This document shows, piece by piece, positions 40,731-49,665 of a stretch of 54,746 nt of DNA; position 1 is the stretch's first letter, and each line of letters begins with the position of its first letter. The DNA is from an uncultured Lachnospiraceae bacterium (GTDB lineage Bacteria > Bacillota > Clostridia > Lachnospirales > Lachnospiraceae). The translations under genes were made by a program, and so were the position numbers. The notes below the pieces were generated by a model. It was not told where the DNA came from. It saw only the letters and a list, made by a program, of their open reading frames with translations, and ran no database searches. The stretch covers positions 1 to 54,746 of the forward strand of contig CAMUYQ010000003.1 of the NCBI GenBank assembly GCA_947165025.1. The letters run 5' to 3'.

Positions 40731-42944
40731 TCAGAGAATTGTAATTTTTTCCTGAGGAAGGAAGCGTATGAGTGCTTCCTCAAGATCACTGCCGAGAATG
40801 GGTTTTGACAGGTAACCGTCAAAGCCCATTTCCATATACTGCTTTTCAACGCCTTCGAGTGCATTGGCGGTCAGGACCACGATAGGTATCACTGCATTGT
40901 GTCCTCCTGCGGCGCGGATCTTCACCATTGTCTCGTATCCGTCGGGATCCGGCATCATGTGATCCATCAGTATCAAGTCATATTCTTCCTCGGAACACAT
41001 CTTTATGGCGGTATTGCCGTCGGATGCTTTTGATATCTGAACCCGGGTTTTCTTCAGAAGAGATGATACAAGCTTGAGATTGAGTTCGATGTCATCAACA
41101 ACAAGTATTTTTGCTCCAGGAGCATGGAATGATTCCTTATACGTTTTCTTGGCCGGAGCTGCTTCCTCCTGAAGAAGGAATTTACCGAGCGGCGCGTTGT
41201 TTATGACCGGCTGTTTAAGCTCGACGGTAAACTCTGATCCCTTTCCGCTATCGCTTTTAACGGAAATGTTACCGTTCATCATTACCGCAAGCTGCCGGCT
41301 GATAGCAAGACCGAGTCCGGTTCCTTCTATGTTGCGGTTCTTCCCCTCGTCAATACGCTGGAATATATTGAACAGCTTGGAGATGTTCTCTTCGGATATC
41401 CCCTGTCCGGTGTCGGATACGACAAATACAAGAGTTCCGACATAGTCCGTGGTTTTCTTCCATGAAACATCAAGGGAAATATAACCCTGAGCCGTGTATT
41501 TGATCGCGTTGGTCAGAAGGTTTACCAGTATCTGCTTGATACGCTGGGTGTCACCGAGAAGCTCACACGGGATATCATCGGCACAGCTTATCCTTATCGG
41601 GAGGTCCTTCTGCTGGGCCCGCGGAGCGACAAGATGGAAGCATTCCCGGATTGTTTTAAATACACTGTACGGAGCGGGATTTATCTCCATTTTTCCGGAC
41701 TCTATCTTCGAAAAATCAAGGATGTTGTTAATGAGAGACATCAGCGCATCGCCGGATCTTTCAATGTCACGTGCATATTCGAGCACATGCTCGTCTGTTG
41801 CCTCACGTATGATCATCTCGTTCATACCGAGTATGGAATTGATCGGTGTTCTGATCTCATGAGACATATTGGCCAGGAAAATACTCTTTGCAGAGTTGGC
41901 TTGGTTAGCCTCGGATCTTGCAGCCTCAAGGCTCTGCATCAGATTCTGGTCAAGGGTTACGTCCTCGAACAGGAAGAAAGAGCCGAGGTGTTGCCCCTTT
42001 GCGTTGACGCAGTTTCTGTAATCGACCTTGATGACCATATCTTCACCGGCGACGGTCATCGGATAGTTTTGCACGAAATTATCGAGATTATCGAAATCTT
42101 TACCCTTCAGCCATACTGAAATCGGGTAATCGCCGAATGAAAAAGATTCCTCGGACAGGTTAAAGAGATCATGTGCACGCTTGTTAATGTAGATTATGTT
42201 TCTCTCGGCATCAAACAGAAGGATGGCTTCATTCATGGAATCAACAGCAAGCTTAAGAGTGTTGTTCATGAGCATACGGGGAACAAAGTAAAGTGAGAAG
42301 AAGAACAGCAGAAGCCCTGCCAGTGCATAGAATTCCACTGACCAGTCAAACGGCAGAGAGAAATACATATATGCCACATTCAGCAACACTATCGCCAGAA
42401 CGGAAGCAAAGATCGGGAAGTACTTGAGCCTGTAAAATCCGTGCGACTTGAAAAACGAATACGACAGGAGGGCCAGTGCTGTAACTATCGGAATATAGCA
42501 AAGAACCAGATGCACGTTAAACAGGAGAGTGGGAGTCGTCTGGTATGCGACTGACCCGTCAGCAAGCTTCATTGAATACATGGTGAACATATGCCCGGTG
42601 AAAATGCTTGCATGCAGGTTTAAAGTATCAAGGATGATCACGATCCTCCATATTTTCGTGATCTTCTTCAGATATTTATCGCGATTTGTATAGATAAAGG
42701 TAAAAATGAGAAGAAAATACGTTATAAAATCAATGCTGGAAAAGTACAGAGCAAATGCAAAGTTGGTAATAAGGCTGATACGTGATATCGCAATGATGAT
42801 ATTGGAAAGCACGGAAAAAAAAGCTGCTATGAACACACGCAGTATCGAATTCCTGAGAACATTGCGCTTTATTAAAAGAAACTGGATAAAAAACAGTAGC
42901 AGAATCTCGGAAACAAGTCCTGCCGTGACAAAAATCATCCTCAT
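40731..42944 (-). CDS. Hybrid histidine kinase with N-terminal membrane domain
   Basis: Starting at the ATG at 42944 it is about 737 residues. Seven or so helices (e.g. GLVSEILLLFFIQFLLI, AFALYFSSIDFITYFLLIFTFIY) form a 7TM-type sensor, a PAS domain follows (AVDSMNEAILLFDAERNIIYI), then HisKA with the phosphorylated His in LANMSHEIRTPINSILG, HATPase_c (QILVNLLTNAIKYT, VSDTGQGIS, GLGLAISRQLA) and a receiver (KILVVDDIELN, LILMDHMMPD, VLTANA). An earlier in-frame ATG at 43112 lies inside the tRNA gene and is rejected. It has no HPt or output domain, so its phosphoryl target is elsewhere. Confidence 0.9.
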   Translation of the reverse strand: MRMIFVTAGLVSEILLLFFIQFLLIKRNVLRNSILRVFIAAFFSVLSNIIIAISRISLITNFAFALYFSSIDFITYFLLIFTFIYTNRDKYLKKITKIWRIVIILDTLNLHASIFTGHMFTMYSMKLADGSVAYQTTPTLLFNVHLVLCYIPIVTALALLSYSFFKSHGFYRLKYFPIFASVLAIVLLNVAYMYFSLPFDWSVEFYALAGLLLFFFSLYFVPRMLMNNTLKLAVDSMNEAILLFDAERNIIYINKRAHDLFNLSEESFSFGDYPISVWLKGKDFDNLDNFVQNYPMTVAGEDMVIKVDYRNCVNAKGQHLGSFFLFEDVTLDQNLMQSLEAARSEANQANSAKSIFLANMSHEIRTPINSILGMNEMIIREATDEHVLEYARDIERSGDALMSLINNILDFSKIESGKMEINPAPYSVFKTIRECFHLVAPRAQQKDLPIRISCADDIPCELLGDTQRIKQILVNLLTNAIKYTAQGYISLDVSWKKTTDYVGTLVFVVSDTGQGISEENISKLFNIFQRIDEGKNRNIEGTGLGLAISRQLAVMMNGNISVKSDSGKGSEFTVELKQPVINNAPLGKFLLQEEAAPAKKTYKESFHAPGAKILVVDDIELNLKLVSSLLKKTRVQISKASDGNTAIKMCSEEEYDLILMDHMMPDPDGYETMVKIRAAGGHNAVIPIVVLTANALEGVEKQYMEMGFDGYLSKPILGSDLEEALIRFLPQEKITIL

Positions 42945-42986
42945 GCCTCGTATTTTACCAATATTTGAAATATATGTAAAATGGTG

Positions 42987-43015
42987 TTGACGAAGAGTGG
43001 TTACTCTGATATTAT
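42987..43015 (+). promoter_or_regulatory. SigA promoter for the tRNA-Leu gene
   Basis: TTGACG (42987-42992) and TATTAT (43010-43015) are 17 bases apart. Transcription should begin near 43022, about 20 bases before the tRNA, and may continue to ddh. Confidence 0.7.
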
Positions 43016-43042
43016 ATTCAAGTCGTCGAAAGATGATGGTTC

Positions 43043-43127
43043 GCGGAAGTGTCGGAATTGGCAGACGAGCAAGACTAAGGATCTTGTGGGCGATTAGCTC
43101 GTGTGAGTTCAAGTCTCATCTTCCGCA
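43043..43127 (+). tRNA. tRNA-Leu(AAG)
   Basis: An 85-base class II tRNA with a full cloverleaf: acceptor GCGGAAG / CTTCCGC plus A, a D-arm with GAATTGGCAGA, anticodon stem CAAGA/TCTTG with loop CTAAGGA, a long variable arm (GGGC/GCTC) and T-arm with loop TTCAAGT. The anticodon is therefore AAG, read as leucine CUU; A34 would need deamination to inosine. The CCA end is not encoded. The A34 anticodon is unusual for bacterial leucine tRNAs. Confidence 0.92.
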
Positions 43128-43132
43128 CTGTG

Positions 43133-43174
43133 AAAGACTCAGAAATGTCGAAAACGGCGTTCCTGAGTTTTTTT
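43133..43174 (+). terminator. Terminator after the tRNA, before ddh
   Basis: AAAGACTCAG and CTGAGTTTTT form a 10-base stem (one G-T pair) around a 20-base loop that itself has a small hairpin (GTCG-AAAA-CGGC), and T-run to 43174. It lies directly before the ddh ribosome-binding site, so it likely ends most tRNA transcripts and leaves ddh to read-through or a hidden promoter. Confidence 0.75.
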
Positions 43175-43189
43175 CTTGGAGGGATGATC

Positions 43190-44170
43190 ATGAAGATTGG
43201 AATACTCGGTTACGGAAATCTCGGAAGAGGAGTTGAATGTGCAGTCAGGCAGAACCCTGATGTTGAGCTTTCGTGCGTGTTCACAAGACGCGATCCGAAG
43301 GACGTTAAGATCCTGACGGAAGGAGTCAGCGTTTACAATGTCGCTGATATTGCCGCGCATAAGGACGATGTCGATGTTCTTATCATATGCGGAGGAAGTG
43401 CTACGGATCTTCCGAAGCAGACACCGGAATACGCTAAGCTTTTCAATGTAATAGACAGTTTTGATACACATGCGAAGATCCCCGAACACTTTGCGAATGT
43501 TGACGCTGCCGCAAAACAGAGCGGTCATACGGCGCTGATCTCGGCCGGATGGGACCCGGGTATGTTCTCGCTCAACAGACTGTATGCGAACTGCATCCTT
43601 CCCGAGGGAAGCGATTACACGTTCTGGGGCAAGGGCGTGAGCCAGGGGCATTCGGATGCGATAAGACGTATCGAAGGCGTTAAGAACGCAAAGCAGTATA
43701 CGATCCCGGTTCCCGAAGCGCTTTCATCGGTAAGAGCAGGAGAGAATCCTGTGCTTACGACAAGACAGAAACATACGAGAGAGTGCTTTGTCGTAGCCGA
43801 AGAAGGTGCCGATAAGGGCAGGATCGAGCAGGAGATCAAAACAATGCCCAATTACTTTGCGGATTATGATACGACGGTACATTTTATTAGTGAGGAAGAA
43901 CTCCTTCGCGATCATGCGGGTATACCTCACGGTGGATTCGTGTTCAGGACGGGTGTTACCGGATGGGAGAAAGAGCATAAGCATGTTATGGAATACAGTC
44001 TGAAGCTTGATTCAAATCCGGAGTTTACGGCCTCCGTCATCGTGGCATATGCGCGTGCGATCGCAAGGCTCAATAAAGAGAACGTGACCGGATGCAAAAC
44101 GGTGTTTGATATAGCTCCGGCATATTTAAGCCCGCTTGGCGGTGAGGAACTCAGAAAGAATCTGTTATAA
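43190..44170 (+). CDS. ddh: meso-Diaminopimelate dehydrogenase
   Basis: The 326-residue protein starts at ATG 43190 behind TTGGAGG. The Rossmann start IGILGYGNLGRGVECAV, the NADP-type CVFTRRDPK segment and the conserved ALISAGWDPGMFSL, WGKGVSQGHSDAIRRI and PHGGFVFRTG mark it as Ddh. It makes meso-DAP from tetrahydrodipicolinate in one reductive step with ammonia, supplying peptidoglycan and lysine. It follows the tRNA terminator by 16 bases and precedes a small membrane protein by 12. Confidence 0.95.
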   Translation: MKIGILGYGNLGRGVECAVRQNPDVELSCVFTRRDPKDVKILTEGVSVYNVADIAAHKDDVDVLIICGGSATDLPKQTPEYAKLFNVIDSFDTHAKIPEHFANVDAAAKQSGHTALISAGWDPGMFSLNRLYANCILPEGSDYTFWGKGVSQGHSDAIRRIEGVKNAKQYTIPVPEALSSVRAGENPVLTTRQKHTRECFVVAEEGADKGRIEQEIKTMPNYFADYDTTVHFISEEELLRDHAGIPHGGFVFRTGVTGWEKEHKHVMEYSLKLDSNPEFTASVIVAYARAIARLNKENVTGCKTVFDIAPAYLSPLGGEELRKNLL

Positions 44171-44182
44171 ACGGAAGAATTT

Positions 44183-44476
44183 ATGGAAATTGTTGTTCTT
44201 GTACTTGGTATAGTCGGCTTTGTCATGTCATGGGTGATCGTGGGCGCAGCCCCCGCAGCCCTTGCGATACTTTTCGGTCTGGGGCGTCTTATGTTCAAAA
44301 AGAAGCCGCTCAGAAGGCTTGGCAGGGTCGAGATAATGATCGGTATCATCTTTGCCGTACTGGCGATAGGCGTGGCAATATATGTCTATGTTGCGGGAGT
44401 CATGGATATCGATTTTGTAAAGCTCGTACGTGAATGGATAGATAACCTCATTCCCGATTCACTTTTCGGAGAATGA
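44183..44476 (+). CDS. Small membrane protein, hypothetical
   Basis: A 97-residue protein with two or three helices (VVLVLGIVGFVMSWVIVG, PAALAILFGLGRLMF and IMIGIIFAVLAIGVAIYVYV) and a short tail (FVKLVREWIDNLIPDSLFGE). It resembles DUF4190-like small proteins but without a clear signature. It is 12 bases after ddh and is probably co-transcribed. Confidence 0.7.
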   Translation: MEIVVLVLGIVGFVMSWVIVGAAPAALAILFGLGRLMFKKKPLRRLGRVEIMIGIIFAVLAIGVAIYVYVAGVMDIDFVKLVREWIDNLIPDSLFGE

Positions 44477-44502
44477 TTTTTGCACCAAATGTGACACTTT
44501 CC

Positions 44503-44531
44503 TTGATTTTGTGGCCGGATGTGACTATAAT
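44503..44531 (+). promoter_or_regulatory. SigA promoter of the chemoreceptor gene
   Basis: TTGATT (44503-44508) and TATAAT (44526-44531) are separated by 17 bases. The start should be near 44538, about 40 bases upstream of the ATG. The -10 lies inside a palindrome (44522-44539). Confidence 0.8.
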
Positions 44532-44539
44532 GATAGTCA
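44522..44539. promoter_or_regulatory. Inverted repeat over the -10 box
   Basis: TGACTAT and ATAGTCA form a perfect 7-base inverted repeat around AATG, covering the -10 hexamer of the chemoreceptor promoter. A dimeric repressor bound here would block transcription. No candidate regulator is adjacent. Confidence 0.55.
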
Positions 44540-44577
44540 TGATGTGGTTACACACATAATAAAAGGAGAGGGTTATT

Positions 44578-46653
44578 ATGGCAACTAAGAAATCCAAGGC
44601 AAAAAACAAAGGCGGTTCAAAGCTGAACATGCGCATGACGCTCATTATGTTCGCTCTGATACCGCTTATTTCATCTGCGGTCATCATCAGCGTTATGATG
44701 ATCAGAGAGAGCAGCTCTGAGATTACAGAGCAGACCCACAATTCTCTTGTTCAGATAATAGACGGTGTGGGGACGTCTTTTGATTCTCTTGCGGACAGCA
44801 ATAAGGCTGCACTTAAGGCTTTTACTTCGGCACCGATCATCAAAGAGGCGCTCAGAAGCTCCGATAATCCGATGATCATACAGAGGGCACAGAAGTATAC
44901 GCTTGATTATTTCTCAAAGCTTGATAACTGGGAAGGAATATATCTTGCAACATGGGACTCCCAGGTCCTGACACATCCGAATGAAGGCGCGATCGGAATG
45001 GTCCTTCGCGAAGGGGACAGCCTTGCGGGACTGCAGAACAACATGCTCTCTGCCAAGGACGGAGTGTTCAACACCGGTATTATGAAGAGCCCGGCATCGG
45101 GACAGAACATCATGTCCATGTATGTACCGATACTTGACGATGACGGGACGCCGCTCGGATTCGCAGGATGCGGATTCTATGTCGGAACTATAGCGAATGC
45201 TATCTCGGATGTATCCGCGCTTAATCTTTCAAGTGCATATATCTATTTCGTTGACAAAGGCGGAACGATGCTTTACCACCCGGACGAGTCCAAGATAGGT
45301 AATCCGGTTGAAAATGCGGCCGTAAAGGGGCTTGTTGCAAAGCTTGAGGCAGGAGAGCATCCCCAGCCCGATGTAGTATCATACGAGTATAAGGGCGCCA
45401 ACAAGTTTGCAGCATACTATGTGGGAGAAGGTGAAAGCTATATTGCCGTTCTTACCGCTGACGAGGATGATGTTCTGTCGGGTGTTTCAAAGATCAGGAG
45501 GAACTCGATCATCATCTGTATCATAAGTGTGCTGTTCTTTGCAGCTCTCGCGCTTGTTATCGAAAGAGTTATCTCGGTACCGCTCATTCAGATATCGAAG
45601 TCTCTTGAAGAACTCAGTACCGGTAATGTTTCCGCAAGATGTAATGCGAAGTCGCACATCAAGGAAACAGTCAGCATTATCAATGCGTTCGGAGCACTCA
45701 AGAATGCTCTTAATACATCGATGAAGTCGGTAAAGGATTCTGCATTCGTACTTAACAATGCGATCGTAAACGTTGACGGAATGACAGGCAACAACGTTGA
45801 ATCCGTATCGCAGATCAATATAGCGATCAATGAGGTTGCAACAACATCACAGAGCGTTGCCGAAAATGCACAGACTATGGCAGAGAAGGCAGCGGATCTC
45901 GGTCAGGATATCGAGAGCCTGACACAGAACGTCGAGGCACTTTACAGTGCATCACAGACGATCAAGGGTGCAAACAACGAAGCTACCGACTGCATGAGAA
46001 GCGTATATGCCGGTGCCAATGAGTCGGTTGAGGCAATGCAGAACATTGCCGACAAGATCAGCGAGACCAACTCGGCCATTGCAGAGATCGGAACAGCCGT
46101 TCAGGCTATTGAGACGATCGCTGCTCAGACGAACCTGCTGTCACTCAATGCTTCTATCGAGGCAGCACGTGCAGGTGAGGCCGGACGCGGATTTGCGGTT
46201 GTTGCCGATGAGATCAGAACACTTGCCGATTCTTCGGCAGAATCTGCAAAAGAGATCAAGCAGATCATCGAGAACGTCATTGCCCTTTCGAACGGTACGG
46301 TTGAGATATCCAACCGCGTGTTCGACGTGATCAGCAAGGAACAGTCCGATATTGAGACAGCACAGGAGAAGTTCAATACACTTTCGGATTCCGTCGAAGC
46401 TTCCATTACAGAGATCGATACGATCAGACGCATGACCGGAGAACTCGACCAGATCAAGATCGAACTTTCAAATACAACGACCGAGCTCGGTGCTATATCC
46501 GAGGAGCTCGGAGCTTCCGCAGAGGAAGTTGCGGCATCATGTCAGACGGTTACGGATGCATGTACGGATACACAGTCTTCAACTGCCGAGATGCGCAATA
46601 TCAACGAAGACATGAGTGCGGCCATCGACTTCTTCAAGCTTTCGGAGGAATGA
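44578..46653 (+). CDS. Methyl-accepting chemotaxis protein
   Basis: The 691-residue receptor has a basic N-terminus, a first helix ([22 protein letters not shown]), an outside sensor of about 250 residues of the double Cache type ([29 protein letters not shown]), a second helix ([18 protein letters not shown]), HAMP, and a long cytoplasmic coiled coil. The hairpin tip is the standard [20 protein letters not shown]. Two-helix and double-Cache layout suggests sensing of a small molecule such as an amino acid or carboxylate; the ligand is unknown. It has its own promoter and a strong terminator. Confidence 0.93.
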   Translation: MATKKSKAKNKGGSKLNMRMTLIMFALIPLISSAVIISVMMIRESSSEITEQTHNSLVQIIDGVGTSFDSLADSNKAALKAFTSAPIIKEALRSSDNPMIIQRAQKYTLDYFSKLDNWEGIYLATWDSQVLTHPNEGAIGMVLREGDSLAGLQNNMLSAKDGVFNTGIMKSPASGQNIMSMYVPILDDDGTPLGFAGCGFYVGTIANAISDVSALNLSSAYIYFVDKGGTMLYHPDESKIGNPVENAAVKGLVAKLEAGEHPQPDVVSYEYKGANKFAAYYVGEGESYIAVLTADEDDVLSGVSKIRRNSIIICIISVLFFAALALVIERVISVPLIQISKSLEELSTGNVSARCNAKSHIKETVSIINAFGALKNALNTSMKSVKDSAFVLNNAIVNVDGMTGNNVESVSQINIAINEVATTSQSVAENAQTMAEKAADLGQDIESLTQNVEALYSASQTIKGANNEATDCMRSVYAGANESVEAMQNIADKISETNSAIAEIGTAVQAIETIAAQTNLLSLNASIEAARAGEAGRGFAVVADEIRTLADSSAESAKEIKQIIENVIALSNGTVEISNRVFDVISKEQSDIETAQEKFNTLSDSVEASITEIDTIRRMTGELDQIKIELSNTTTELGAISEELGASAEEVAASCQTVTDACTDTQSSTAEMRNINEDMSAAIDFFKLSEE

Positions 46654-46686
46654 TCCGAAACGGATATACGATAACAGTTATGTCTG

Positions 46687-46720
46687 CTCTGCCTGCGCCA
46701 TCCGGCGCAGGCAGAGTTTT
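46687..46720 (+). terminator. Rho-independent terminator after the chemoreceptor gene
   Basis: A perfect 13-base GC-rich stem (CTCTGCCTGCGCC / GGCGCAGGCAGAG) around the 4-base loop ATCC is followed by TTTT. It lies between the chemoreceptor stop and the GTG at 46736, and explains why an in-frame ATG at 46616 is not used. Confidence 0.88.
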
Positions 46721-46735
46721 GTAAAGGGGAAAAGG

Positions 46736-47383
46736 GTGCTCAAAGACAGTGATATAAGGGAACCGCTGTTCTTCTTTCTGGAAGAGAAGTACGGGAAGAT
46801 CCGGATACTTGAAGAAAAGAATATCGGAAGATCACGCGCCGATGTCGTTATGATAACAGATGATGCACTGTTTGGGATCGAGATCAAGAGCGATGCCGAT
46901 ACATACGCCAGACTGGCCCGACAGGTCGAGGATTATGACAGGTATTACGATAAGAACATCGTCGTTGTCGGATCGAGCCATGCGCATCATATAAGGGAAC
47001 ATGTACCCGAACACTGGGGTGTCATAACGGTGGAAATGGAAGATGACGCGTATGATTTTTACGTGTTGCGTGAGCCGTCCGAAAACGAAAATGCGTCGTT
47101 TCGCAGCAAACTTGAGTTCCTCTGGCGGCCGGAACTCGTAAAGATCCAGGAAAATCATGAGATGCCGCGGTACAAGGAGAAGAGCAAATCGTTCGTTGTC
47201 GATAAGATCGCCACGTGGGTTGATGACGGAAAGATCGGTGAGGACGCGCTTCAGGGCGAAATATGCGAGTTGCTTTTTGAACGTGATTATAATACTATAT
47301 TCGATGAGATCAACAGGTACCGCGAGGCCGAAGGAATGCACAAAAGAAGACGCCTTAAAAAGCGGAGGAAGAGAAGTAAATAA
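46736..47383 (+). CDS. Sce7726-family protein (nuclease-like fold)
   Basis: The 215-residue protein starts at GTG 46736 with AAAGGGGA upstream. It fits the Sce7726 family: REPLFFFLEEKYG near the start, then SRADVVMITDDALFGIEIKS and DTYARLARQVEDYDRYYDKN, which together have the D...ExK layout of a PD-(D/E)XK-like core (Asp in ADVV, Glu and Lys in EIKS). Function is unknown; relatives appear near mobile or defence genes. The last residues are very basic (KRRRLKKRRKRSK), which suggests nucleic-acid contact. It begins right after a strong terminator, so it needs a promoter I cannot see. Confidence 0.75.
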   Translation: MLKDSDIREPLFFFLEEKYGKIRILEEKNIGRSRADVVMITDDALFGIEIKSDADTYARLARQVEDYDRYYDKNIVVVGSSHAHHIREHVPEHWGVITVEMEDDAYDFYVLREPSENENASFRSKLEFLWRPELVKIQENHEMPRYKEKSKSFVVDKIATWVDDGKIGEDALQGEICELLFERDYNTIFDEINRYREAEGMHKRRRLKKRRKRSK

Positions 47384-47415
47384 CGATAAGGAAGTATGAT
47401 CGAAAGGGGTCTGTA

Positions 47416-48204
47416 ATGGAAAACAGCGAAAACAATGAAAAGAAACAGAGCACAGCATTAAAGAGCATCATCACACTTGCGGGTGTGATCGTGTTAACTG
47501 CAGGTATCGTTGCATGTACGATGATCTTTACAAAAGGACTCGTAACATACAAGACAAACGGCAGCGGCGGACTGTCCGCAACGGGATCGGCAAGCGTGGA
47601 TTTTGAGGCCGATCTTATCGTATGGCGCGGGACGTATTCGACATATGCGCGTACAACATCCGAGGCATATTCAAGACTCGGCGATGATACGAAGAAGATA
47701 AAGAGATATCTCGAGAACAACGGAGTTGATTCATCCGATGTTGTATTCTCGGCTATCGATATATCCAAGAGATATGTGAGCAATTACAACGATGAAGGCA
47801 ATTATGTCGGTGAGACTTTTGACGGATATGAACTGTACCAGACGGTTACGGTCTCATCTGAGGATGTCGACAAGGTCGAGAATGTTTCAAGAGATATCAC
47901 GAAGCTTATTGAAGAGGGAGTCGAGTTTACTTCCAACTCGCCGGAATATTACTACAAGGATCTTGATTCGTTAAAGCTTGAGCTTGTAGAGGCAGCTACG
48001 AAGAATGCAAAGGACAGGATTGACCTTATGGCCGAGGGATGCGGATGCAGACCCGGAAAGCTCGTATCTTCAAGCCTCGGAGTATTCCAGATCACGGCCA
48101 AGAATTCGGCTGAAGATGAATACAGCTCAGGCGGAACATACAACACATCATCAAGACAGAAGACCGCAACTATAACGGTACATCTGAACTACGCGGTGGA
48201 GTGA
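47416..48204 (+). CDS. SIMPL-domain (DUF541) protein, membrane anchored
   Basis: The 262-residue protein has one N-terminal helix (SIITLAGVIVLTAGIVACTM) and a SIMPL domain at about 55-262, starting SATGSASVDFEADLIVWRGT and containing a duplicated pattern. An uncleaved anchor is more likely than a lipoprotein because the Cys is inside the helix. SIMPL proteins are common in envelopes, with poorly known roles. It overlaps the phosphatase gene by one base. Confidence 0.88.
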   Translation: MENSENNEKKQSTALKSIITLAGVIVLTAGIVACTMIFTKGLVTYKTNGSGGLSATGSASVDFEADLIVWRGTYSTYARTTSEAYSRLGDDTKKIKRYLENNGVDSSDVVFSAIDISKRYVSNYNDEGNYVGETFDGYELYQTVTVSSEDVDKVENVSRDITKLIEEGVEFTSNSPEYYYKDLDSLKLELVEAATKNAKDRIDLMAEGCGCRPGKLVSSSLGVFQITAKNSAEDEYSSGGTYNTSSRQKTATITVHLNYAVE

Positions 48205-48758
48205 TGTCTGCGCTTTATGTGATAAGACACGGTATGACGGATTGGAATGTCATCAAAAAGATCCAGGGACATACGGACATACCGCTTAATGACGAAGGTA
48301 TAAAGATGGCCGAAGAGGCTGCGGCAAAGTACAGGGACGTTCACTTTGACATATGCTTCTGTTCGCCGCTCAGCCGTGCCCGCCGCACCGCCGATATACT
48401 TCTGAATGGAAGAGATGTTGCGATAGAATATGATGACAGGCTGCGGGAGCTTTCATTCGGAGAATATGAGGGACTGGAGTATCCGACCCTTCCCGATGAT
48501 CATCCGGTAAAGGCAGCGTTTCTCGATCCTGATAACTATATCCCGGGCAGTGGCGGTGAATCGCTGAAGGATCTGGTCGCAAGGACCGGAGAATTCCTTG
48601 AGGAAAAAGTGTATCCTCTTATAAATGACGGAAAGGATGTGCTGATCGTCGGACATGGGGGCGCAGACTCCGCGATCACGCTTAATGTCAGAAACATCCC
48701 GATCGCAAGGTTCTGGGAGGAAGGCATCGAGAACTGTGTTCTCAAGCGACTTATCTGA
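48204..48758 (+). CDS. Histidine phosphatase (phosphoglycerate mutase-like)
   Basis: The 184-residue protein has the catalytic RHG motif (LYVIRHGMTDWN), a second region CSPLSRARRTADILL, the acid/base region LRELSFGEYEGLEY, and a late His in LIVGHGGADSAI. This is the histidine phosphatase superfamily, with a phosphohistidine intermediate; the substrate cannot be set from sequence. ATG 48204 is the likely start; a GTG at 48201 is an alternative. It is coupled to the SIMPL gene and lies 25 bases before degV-like. Confidence 0.9.
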   Translation: MSALYVIRHGMTDWNVIKKIQGHTDIPLNDEGIKMAEEAAAKYRDVHFDICFCSPLSRARRTADILLNGRDVAIEYDDRLRELSFGEYEGLEYPTLPDDHPVKAAFLDPDNYIPGSGGESLKDLVARTGEFLEEKVYPLINDGKDVLIVGHGGADSAITLNVRNIPIARFWEEGIENCVLKRLI

Positions 48759-48783
48759 ATGAGGGAAAATTGGGAGATGTAAA

Positions 48784-49662
48784 ATGGAAAAGGATTTTAT
48801 CTTAGCTACGGCATCAACTTGTGACCTGACAAGAGAGTATCTGGACGAACATGATATTCCATTCATCAGATACTCATATGTCATGGATGATAAAGATTAT
48901 GAGGACGACTGCAGGGAAGAGACCAGGCAGGAGACATACACTATGATGAGAGAAGGAAAGCTTCTGTCAACGTCCGCAATCAATATGTTCACCTACAGGG
49001 AGTTCTTTGAAGGCCTGTTTGAGAAGGGTGCAAAGAATATCATATTCCTCGACATGACAAGACCGCTCTCGTCATCATACAGATACTGCGAGGAAGCGAT
49101 CGAAGAGTTGAAGGAGGATTATCCCGACAACACGATCTTTAATGTTGATACCAGGTGTGTATCGGGCGGACTCGGACTTCTTGTTAAAAAAGCCGTTAAT
49201 CTCTATGAATCCGGAGAGTCGATGGAATCGATCCTTGAGTGGATCGAGAAGAACAAACTGAAGATCGCACACCGCTTCACCGTTGACGATCTGAAGTGGT
49301 TAAAGAGAGGCGGAAGAGTATCAAACGCTTCCGCACTTGTAGGAACACTCCTTTCCATCAAACCGGTCCTTTATGTTCCCGATGAGGGAACGCTTGTTGC
49401 GGCAAACAAGGTTCGCGGCAGGAAGGTCGCACTCAACACGATATTAAGCTCGGTAAAAGAAGATCTTAAAGAAAACGGGACGGATGAGTTCCTGATCAAT
49501 CATGCCGACTGCATGGATGATGCTGAATATGTACGCGACAGGATTCTTGAGATGTATCCGTCTGCAAAGGTGGAAATATCCGGACTCGGAGTTGTGATCG
49601 GTGCGCACTGCGGCCCCGGGCTGCTGGCGGTGTTTTACATGACCGATGCAAGAAGAATCTGA
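48784..49662 (+). CDS. DegV-family fatty-acid-binding protein
   Basis: The 292-residue protein fits the DegV/FakB family: ILATASTCDL at the start, SAINMFTYREFFEGLF, DTRCVSGGLGLLVKKAVNL, LKWLKRGGRVS and GVVIGAHCGPGLLAVFY at the end. FakB proteins hold fatty acids for the FakA kinase, though binding specificity varies. It precedes rlmH by 3 bases. Confidence 0.92.
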   Translation: MEKDFILATASTCDLTREYLDEHDIPFIRYSYVMDDKDYEDDCREETRQETYTMMREGKLLSTSAINMFTYREFFEGLFEKGAKNIIFLDMTRPLSSSYRYCEEAIEELKEDYPDNTIFNVDTRCVSGGLGLLVKKAVNLYESGESMESILEWIEKNKLKIAHRFTVDDLKWLKRGGRVSNASALVGTLLSIKPVLYVPDEGTLVAANKVRGRKVALNTILSSVKEDLKENGTDEFLINHADCMDDAEYVRDRILEMYPSAKVEISGLGVVIGAHCGPGLLAVFYMTDARRI

Positions 49663-49665
49663 CGT

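Noticed and set aside
40731-43112. Longer start of the hybrid histidine kinase at 43112
   Set aside because: The extra codons run antisense across the tRNA-Leu gene and its promoter. The ATG at 42944 gives a normal N-terminal membrane helix.
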